Below are positions 59,133-64,000 of a DNA stretch of 64,000 nucleotides, in pieces. Numbering within the stretch: the first letter of the stretch is position 1; the number at the start of each line of letters is the position of its first letter. The position numbers were made by a program, and so were the translations under genes. The DNA comes from JAGLTQ01 sp964605385 (GTDB taxonomy: Bacteria > Pseudomonadota > Gammaproteobacteria > UBA6429 > Thiohalophilaceae), in the NCBI GenBank assembly GCA_964605385.1, contig CAZSCK010000002.1:33690-97689 (forward strand), read 5' to 3'. Under the pieces are notes generated by a model, which saw only the letters and a program-made list of their open reading frames with translations, searched no databases and was not told the DNA's origin.

Positions 59133-60443
59133 TTACTTACCGCGCTCTATCAACATAGCACCACCTTGACCACCACCAATACATAGACTGGCAATACCAC
59201 GTTTCTTTTTATTACGTTCAAGTACTGTTAAAAGATGCAGTACAATTCGTGCACCACTTGCGCCAACAGGATGACCAATGCTGACGCCACCGCCATCTAC
59301 ATTGAGTATGCTTTGATCTACCTTTCCGAAAGCCGATTCAAGCCCTAGTTCTTCTTTGCAATACTTTTCATCTTGCCATGCGGCTAAACAACCTAATACC
59401 TGCGCGGCAAAGGCTTCGTTAATTTCCCAGTAATCAATATCTTTAAGAGACAGTTCATTACGTTGTAAAATTGGTGTAACTGAATGAACAGGTCCAAGTC
59501 CCATTTGAGCTGGATCGAGTCCAGCCCAGTGACTGTCTATTAATCTACCCATAACAGGAAGTTTAAATTCTTTTACTGCTTCTTCACTTGCAAGCAACAA
59601 CATGGCTGCACCATCAGTAATTTGCGCACTGTTGCCAGCGGTTACATTACCAAACTGTCTATCAAATACAGGGCGAAGTTTTGCCAGGCGTTCTACCGAT
59701 GAATCTGTGCGAACACCATCATCATTTAAAAATGAATGACCTTTTATATCGTATAAAGCCTCAATTTCATCAAACAAACCTGCTTCTTGTGCTGCTGCTA
59801 AACGTTCGTGACTTTGTACTGCAAACGTATCCATGGCCAAACGATCGATATTAAAACGATGTGCAATATTTTCTGCGGTTTGTCCCATGGATAAACCAAC
59901 AACGGGATCGGTTAAACCACGTAGTAAACCGATAATTGGTTTTAAGTGACGCGGGCGCAATGCAGCGAAGGTTTTAAGTTTATCCATTGGGTGCTTAGAC
60001 ATCGCCAAACGTCCTAACCAGCCAACCATTTCGTTATTTAATAAAACGGGAGCATGGCTCATGGCTTCGACACCACCAGCAAGTACAAGGTTTGCCCGGC
60101 CTAAAGAAATGTCTGATGCTGCAGAATCTATTGCTTGCATACCCGATGCACAATTACGTTGCACCGTCCAGGCAGGGACTTTTTTTCCACAACCCAAACG
60201 TAATGCGATTACTCGTGCGATGTTAGCTTCATCTGGCCCTGGCATCATACAACCTACAATCACTTCATCGAGTTGTTCGGCAGAGAAGGGCTGTCGTGCC
60301 AATAATGGACGAGCACAACCTAAAGCAAGATCAACCGCTGCAAAATCACCGGGTTTTCCTTTTGCTTTTAAAAAAGGCGTTCGACTACCATCCACAATGT
60401 AAACAGGTTTGGGTAAACTTTTTCTTTGATCCGGGTTATCCAT
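59133..60443 (-). CDS. fadI: Acetyl-CoA C-acyltransferase (thiolase, FadI-like)
   Basis: Thiolytic cleavage step of beta-oxidation. The 436-residue product has nucleophile C98 (QRNCASGMQAID), the NEAFAAQ motif, GHPVGASGAR with the catalytic His, and a second Cys near residue 421 (LCIGGGQGGAM). The length equals that of E. coli FadI. It lies between the FadJ-like gene (27 nt) and fadE (17 nt). The symbol is tentative because FadA-like and FadI-like thiolases intergrade. Confidence 0.9.
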   Translation of the reverse strand: MDNPDQRKSLPKPVYIVDGSRTPFLKAKGKPGDFAAVDLALGCARPLLARQPFSAEQLDEVIVGCMMPGPDEANIARVIALRLGCGKKVPAWTVQRNCASGMQAIDSAASDISLGRANLVLAGGVEAMSHAPVLLNNEMVGWLGRLAMSKHPMDKLKTFAALRPRHLKPIIGLLRGLTDPVVGLSMGQTAENIAHRFNIDRLAMDTFAVQSHERLAAAQEAGLFDEIEALYDIKGHSFLNDDGVRTDSSVERLAKLRPVFDRQFGNVTAGNSAQITDGAAMLLLASEEAVKEFKLPVMGRLIDSHWAGLDPAQMGLGPVHSVTPILQRNELSLKDIDYWEINEAFAAQVLGCLAAWQDEKYCKEELGLESAFGKVDQSILNVDGGGVSIGHPVGASGARIVLHLLTVLERNKKKRGIASLCIGGGQGGAMLIERGK

Positions 60444-60460
60444 AATATTGCCTAATTTCT

Positions 60461-62719
60461 TTATTTTCTTTTCAACTCAAAAGTAAAATCATCAACACCG
60501 ATTACTGCTGTGCGTGCTTCGTTTGCTTGCTTAAGAATATACTCTTCATCCTTATCAATAATTCCTTCAGCTACTGCTGCTTCAACCATAGCTTCATAAC
60601 CTGCATGCTCAGGTTTAAATGTTTTTTGGAAGGGGCGAATTTTCTTTTCTAAATGTGCAGCATCGACAACCTTATGTAATGCACTTTCAAGTTGAGTGAC
60701 GGCTTCATCTTCTTTTTCAGGAATAAAAACGCCCGCAGTTAAACGGTTTCGCATTTCAGAAGGATTGATCAGCAAGGTTGAAATCTCATGTCCCAGTTTG
60801 TCGTTTGGTGGTGCATAAAGACGTCCCCATGGAAAAATAATCCAGCGCAATACCAAAGCAATCGGACGGTTTGGAAAATTATGTAAAAACCCATTAAAAG
60901 CAGTTTGAATGCGTTGTAGGTTATATTGGCATGCCCAGTGAACAAAAGGGAGATCGGATTCATGCTCACCTTGATCCTGGAAATGTTTTAATACTGCAGA
61001 CAGCAAATAAAGATGACTTAAAATATCGCCTAAGCGAGCTGATATTTTTTCACGTCGTTTAAGTGAACCACCTAAAATCATTAATGAAATATCAGTAACT
61101 AAAGCAAAAGCTGCACTCATGCGTGTGGCTTGTTTGTAATAGCGTTTTACTTTTCGATTTGCACGTGAAGGCGCGCGAATAAACCACGCATTGGTGACAC
61201 CATTTACGAAACAACGAAGGGTATTCGTAATAAAAAACTGTATATGTCCAAATAAAGCGCGATCAAATTGTTCAAGCGCTTCATTTTCATCATGTTCAGA
61301 TAAAGATTCTAATTCTTTATATATATACGGATGACTACGGATTGCACCCTGACCGAAAATAATCATTGAACGGGTGAGAATATTAGCACCTTCAACTGTA
61401 ATACTAATAGGAATTGCTTGATAAGCACGTCCCATTATATTTTTAGGACCTAGACATATTCCTGCACCACCTAAAATATCCATTGCATCGTTGACCACTT
61501 TACGCATAGATTCAGTTAAGTGATATTTAACAACCGCAGAGATCACTGAAGGTTTTTCACCATTATCTAATGCTGCCAATGTTAATGAACGTGAAGCATC
61601 CATCACATAGGTTAATCCACCAATACGGGCTAAGGCTTCTTCTACACCTTCAAACTTACCAATCGGCATTTTAAATTGTTGCCGTACGCGAGAGTATGCA
61701 CCTACTGATAAACTGGCAAGCTTACCTGCGCCCGTACTTAAAGCAGGAAGTGAAATTGCTCGTCCATCAGACAAACATTCCATTAACATGCGCCAACCTT
61801 GTCCTGCTTGTTTTTCACCTCCAATGATCCAGTCCATTGGAATAAAAACATCTTTACCGTAATTGGGACCATTCATGAAAACCATATTCAACGGAAAGTG
61901 TCGGTTACCAATTTCAACACCTTTAGTATCCGTTGGGATGAGTGCACAGGTAATACCAAGTTCTTCTTCATCACCTATTAAATGGTCTGGATCATATAAT
62001 TTAAATGCTAAACCCAGCAGCGTCGCAACAGGGCCGAGCGTGATATAGCGTTTATCCCAATTTAGGCGTATGCCTAACACATCTTTTTTACCCTCAAACT
62101 TTTCTTTGCAAACAATACCAAAATCTGGAATCGCGCCGGCATCACTACCGGCATGCGGGTTGGTTAAAGCAAAGCAGGGGACTTCTTCACCTTTAGCTAA
62201 ACGTGGAAGGTAATAATCTTTTTGTTCTTCTGTACCGTATTCAAGTAGTAATTTACCCGGGCCTAATGAGTTAGGCACCATTACAGTAACCGCAGTTGAA
62301 ATACTACGAGTTGAAATTTGCATAACAACTTGTGAGTGAGCATAAGCAGAGAATTCTTTACCACCGTAATGACGGGGAATTATCATACTGAAAAAACCGT
62401 TATCTTTTATATATTGCCAAACATCTTTTGGCAGGTCTTTATCTTCCTGGGTGATTTGCCAGTCATCCAGCATATTACATAAGGTATTGACAGGGCCGTC
62501 CATAAATTCCTGTTCTTCTTTACTTAATTCTGGAGCAGGTAATGAAAGCAGCTTGTTCCATTGTGGTTTACCACTAAAAAGCTCGCCATCCCACCAAACT
62601 GATCCGGCTTCAAGTGCTTCTTGTTCCGTTTGAGACATTGTTGGTGTCACCTTGCGAAACAATTTCATTAAAGGGGCACTAAACCATTTTATACGCCAGT
62701 GGTCATTCTTATTATTCAT
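60461..62719 (-). CDS. fadE: Acyl-CoA dehydrogenase (FadE-type)
   Basis: First oxidation of beta-oxidation with FAD. The 752-residue product has an N-terminal extension (about 1-90) and an acyl-CoA dehydrogenase core (FALTNPHAGSDAGAIPDFG, GAGICLGPKNIMGRAYQAIPI, VEGANILTRSMI). The C-terminal DUF1974 region of the long FadE class spans about 480-750. E. coli FadE is 814 residues. It is the first gene of the degradation operon. Regulation is probably from the long upstream spacer, though no FadR or PsrA site is recognisable. Confidence 0.93.
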   Translation of the reverse strand: MNNKNDHWRIKWFSAPLMKLFRKVTPTMSQTEQEALEAGSVWWDGELFSGKPQWNKLLSLPAPELSKEEQEFMDGPVNTLCNMLDDWQITQEDKDLPKDVWQYIKDNGFFSMIIPRHYGGKEFSAYAHSQVVMQISTRSISTAVTVMVPNSLGPGKLLLEYGTEEQKDYYLPRLAKGEEVPCFALTNPHAGSDAGAIPDFGIVCKEKFEGKKDVLGIRLNWDKRYITLGPVATLLGLAFKLYDPDHLIGDEEELGITCALIPTDTKGVEIGNRHFPLNMVFMNGPNYGKDVFIPMDWIIGGEKQAGQGWRMLMECLSDGRAISLPALSTGAGKLASLSVGAYSRVRQQFKMPIGKFEGVEEALARIGGLTYVMDASRSLTLAALDNGEKPSVISAVVKYHLTESMRKVVNDAMDILGGAGICLGPKNIMGRAYQAIPISITVEGANILTRSMIIFGQGAIRSHPYIYKELESLSEHDENEALEQFDRALFGHIQFFITNTLRCFVNGVTNAWFIRAPSRANRKVKRYYKQATRMSAAFALVTDISLMILGGSLKRREKISARLGDILSHLYLLSAVLKHFQDQGEHESDLPFVHWACQYNLQRIQTAFNGFLHNFPNRPIALVLRWIIFPWGRLYAPPNDKLGHEISTLLINPSEMRNRLTAGVFIPEKEDEAVTQLESALHKVVDAAHLEKKIRPFQKTFKPEHAGYEAMVEAAVAEGIIDKDEEYILKQANEARTAVIGVDDFTFELKRK

Positions 62720-63464
62720 GTGTATTCCCTATAAGCGGAAATGAAAGTGTAAACACTAAAGATATGAGTACGGAGAACTCGAATGGTTCCAGCCGCAGAA
62801 TTAAATTCAAAGTTTTTATGCGCATAACAATCATCCTATGAATAAAAGCGCTTTATGTTTTTATTTTAAATCAACTATTTATCAAAGTATAACGAAGCCT
62901 AATGTATATATCGGTAACGGTTCACAGAACTTTAGAATATCTTATATAGTTATAAAAAACTATTAATAAAACTAATGTAAATTATGAGATTTAACATTAG
63001 TTAACTTATTAAATGTAAACGATGAATATAAAGGAAGAGTATGTTTATTAAATTTGGAAATCCCTCATGACTAAAAACAATTTAGTGTCGACTTCAGAAT
63101 TCCATAAATTAGGTAGTAATAATGTCTTTCTGAGTGTTGAAGCGAATAATGAGTAAACAGTTAGGGTGCTGCAGTTATACGAGGATAGCTTTAAGTAAAC
63201 CTTTAGAGTCGTCACAAATTGATACCTGGTTTACTGATAAAACATATAACATAGTTCTCAATCTAACTGATAATAAAGAGGTATAATATATATTATGTTA
63301 AATAGAAGTCTTGTTAATATATCGTTATTTCAGTGTGTTTTTGTCACGCTCCGCTATTTGCAGCCTACCAATAACATTATTAATAGTGGTGATACTAAAG
63401 CCTGAGTCTAAAGATTATAGTTATATAGCCGCTAATTCTATTATATCAGCTAGAATACACTGTA
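62720..63464. other. 745-bp AT-rich gene-poor spacer between fadE and the sensor gene
   Basis: No convincing gene. Two short overlapping frames (63067-63156, 29 codons; 63149-63286, 45 codons) have no recognisable similarity. Features seen: AGTGT-AA-ACACT at 62746-62757 just upstream of fadE, a long hairpin at 62970-63002, a TATAAT at 63282-63287 without a -35, and TAGAAT at 63451-63456 whose expected start (63463) is 2 nt before the sensor ATG. Confidence 0.5.
62970..63002. repeat. Strong AT-rich hairpin in the fadE upstream spacer
   Basis: AACTAATGTAAAT (62970-62982), loop TATGAG, then ATTTAACATTAGTT (62989-63002). The arms form 13 base pairs with a single bulged A. No T-tract follows on either strand. 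It could be an operator-like palindrome or an RNA structure in a fadE leader if transcription begins upstream of it. Confidence 0.5.
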
Positions 63465-64000
63465 ATGAAACAATTTTTAGCCCAAATTAAAACTGCACCT
63501 GGTCGAGAGTCTGAACAAGCCTTCATACGGATTGCCATCGGACTAATTATTTTAATTGGCGTCATTTTGACTAATTTAGATAAGCCCGATGTCTTTAAAC
63601 TGATTTCCATTCAAGTGCCCATCTATACGGTGTGCGGTTTACTCCTCCTGTTTTGGATATATAAAAACCCTGAAAAAAATCGACTTCGCTATATTATTAG
63701 TTCAACTATCGATATTGTTGCCCTGTCATATTTAATGTTTTATAGCGGTAAAATGAGTGGTGCTTTTTTTGCGATTTACCTTTGGATAATTTTTGGGTTT
63801 GGTTTTCGTTTTGGCACATTGTATTTGTTCATCGCATCTGCTCAAAGCGTTATCGGCTTCACTGTGGTTTATTTAACCTCGCCATATTGGTCAGACCATC
63901 CAAACTTATATTACAGCCTGTTAACGAGTTTAATTGTGCTACCAGCTTATGTATCAACCCTACTTCAGCGACTTAAACAAAGTATTGAAAAAGCAAATAT
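63465..64000 (+). CDS. N-terminal part of a membrane sensor, RpfC-like (partial)
   Basis: The frame is open to the window end (178 codons plus 2 nt). It encodes six hydrophobic segments: about 21-38, 47-68, 77-95, 103-120, 122-140 and 150-168. The last leads into LQRLKQSIEKAN, the kind of coiled-coil linker that precedes a histidine-kinase or cyclase domain. The opening (TAPGRESEQAFIRIAIGLIILIG) resembles the input region of RpfC-type hybrid sensor kinases, which sense diffusible fatty-acid signals in Xanthomonas. The output domain is outside the window, so the class is uncertain. No Shine-Dalgarno is seen. Confidence 0.6.
   Translation, partial: MKQFLAQIKTAPGRESEQAFIRIAIGLIILIGVILTNLDKPDVFKLISIQVPIYTVCGLLLLFWIYKNPEKNRLRYIISSTIDIVALSYLMFYSGKMSGAFFAIYLWIIFGFGFRFGTLYLFIASAQSVIGFTVVYLTSPYWSDHPNLYYSLLTSLIVLPAYVSTLLQRLKQSIEKAN

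Noticed and set aside
63067..63286. Two short overlapping frames (29 and 45 codons) in the fadE spacer
   Set aside because: They have poor ribosome binding sites and no recognisable similarity. A decayed gene is possible but not supported.
1..64000. CRISPR array, prophage, transposase, tRNA or rRNA genes
   Set aside because: No regularly spaced direct repeats, phage or transposase genes, or tRNA/rRNA-like sequences were recognised in reading the window.

Overview
The window is a chromosomal segment of an AT-rich, motile gammaproteobacterium. Gene content and order resemble Pseudomonas, Vibrio and Shewanella relatives: ffs-dnaX-ybaB-recR, motAB next to rsgA and orn, a single long fliL-to-cheW flagellar/chemotaxis cluster, and rne-rluC-...-plsX-fabHDG-acpP-fabF-pabC-mltG-tmk-holB-pilZ-tatD. 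I cannot name the genus from sequence alone. No prophage, insertion sequence, CRISPR array, tRNA or rRNA gene was seen. The window is mostly conserved core genome rather than an accessory island.

Layout. 1-3 kb: SRP RNA and the dnaX-ybaB-recR replication/repair group. 3-7 kb: an HDOD-GAF signalling protein on the minus strand and a first flagellar stator (motAB) behind a sigma-28-type promoter. 6.7-9.9 kb: rsgA, a small cytochrome c and an M48 protease on the minus strand, then orn. 10-21 kb: fliLMNOPQR-flhB-flhA-flhF-flhG-fliA behind a sigma-54-type promoter. 21-30 kb: cheY-cheZ-cheA-cheB-motC-motD-parC-parP-cheW, a small ORF and a DUF2802 gene, behind a second sigma-28-type promoter. 30-35.5 kb: rne with a structured leader, divergent from rluC-gph-sppA. 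35.5-37.6 kb: an Aer-like receptor split into overlapping PAS and MCP frames behind a third sigma-28-type promoter. 37.7-41.7 kb: yceF and a two-subunit pyruvate carboxylase (pycA-pycB). 41.8-54.9 kb: yceD-rpmF-plsX-fabHDG-acpP-fabF-pabB-pabC-mltG-tmk-holB-pilZ-tatD. 54.9-62.7 kb: a fatty-acid degradation operon on the minus strand (fadE, thiolase, FadJ-like protein, acyl-CoA ligase, thioesterase). From 63.5 kb: the start of an RpfC-like membrane sensor, cut by the window end.

How the genes work together. FlhF and FlhG set flagellar position and number. FliL-FlhA build the basal body and export gate, and FliA switches on the late genes. CheA/W/Y/Z/B form the signalling core. ParC and ParP probably hold the arrays at the pole. 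Two stator sets (MotAB, MotCD) drive rotation. The three sigma-28-like sites and one sigma-54-like site give a coherent regulatory hierarchy readable in the sequence. Fatty-acid synthesis genes on the plus strand and beta-oxidation genes on the minus strand lie about 7 kb apart.

The points most worth a second look are non-coding or architectural: a dispersed palindromic repeat family with two 125-bp compound copies, a separate 103-bp inverted-repeat element, near-consensus promoters placed so that yceD and rluC mRNAs would have little or no leader, the split PAS/MCP receptor with an apparently degenerate zinc-binding tail, and an amplified acidic motif in CheA.
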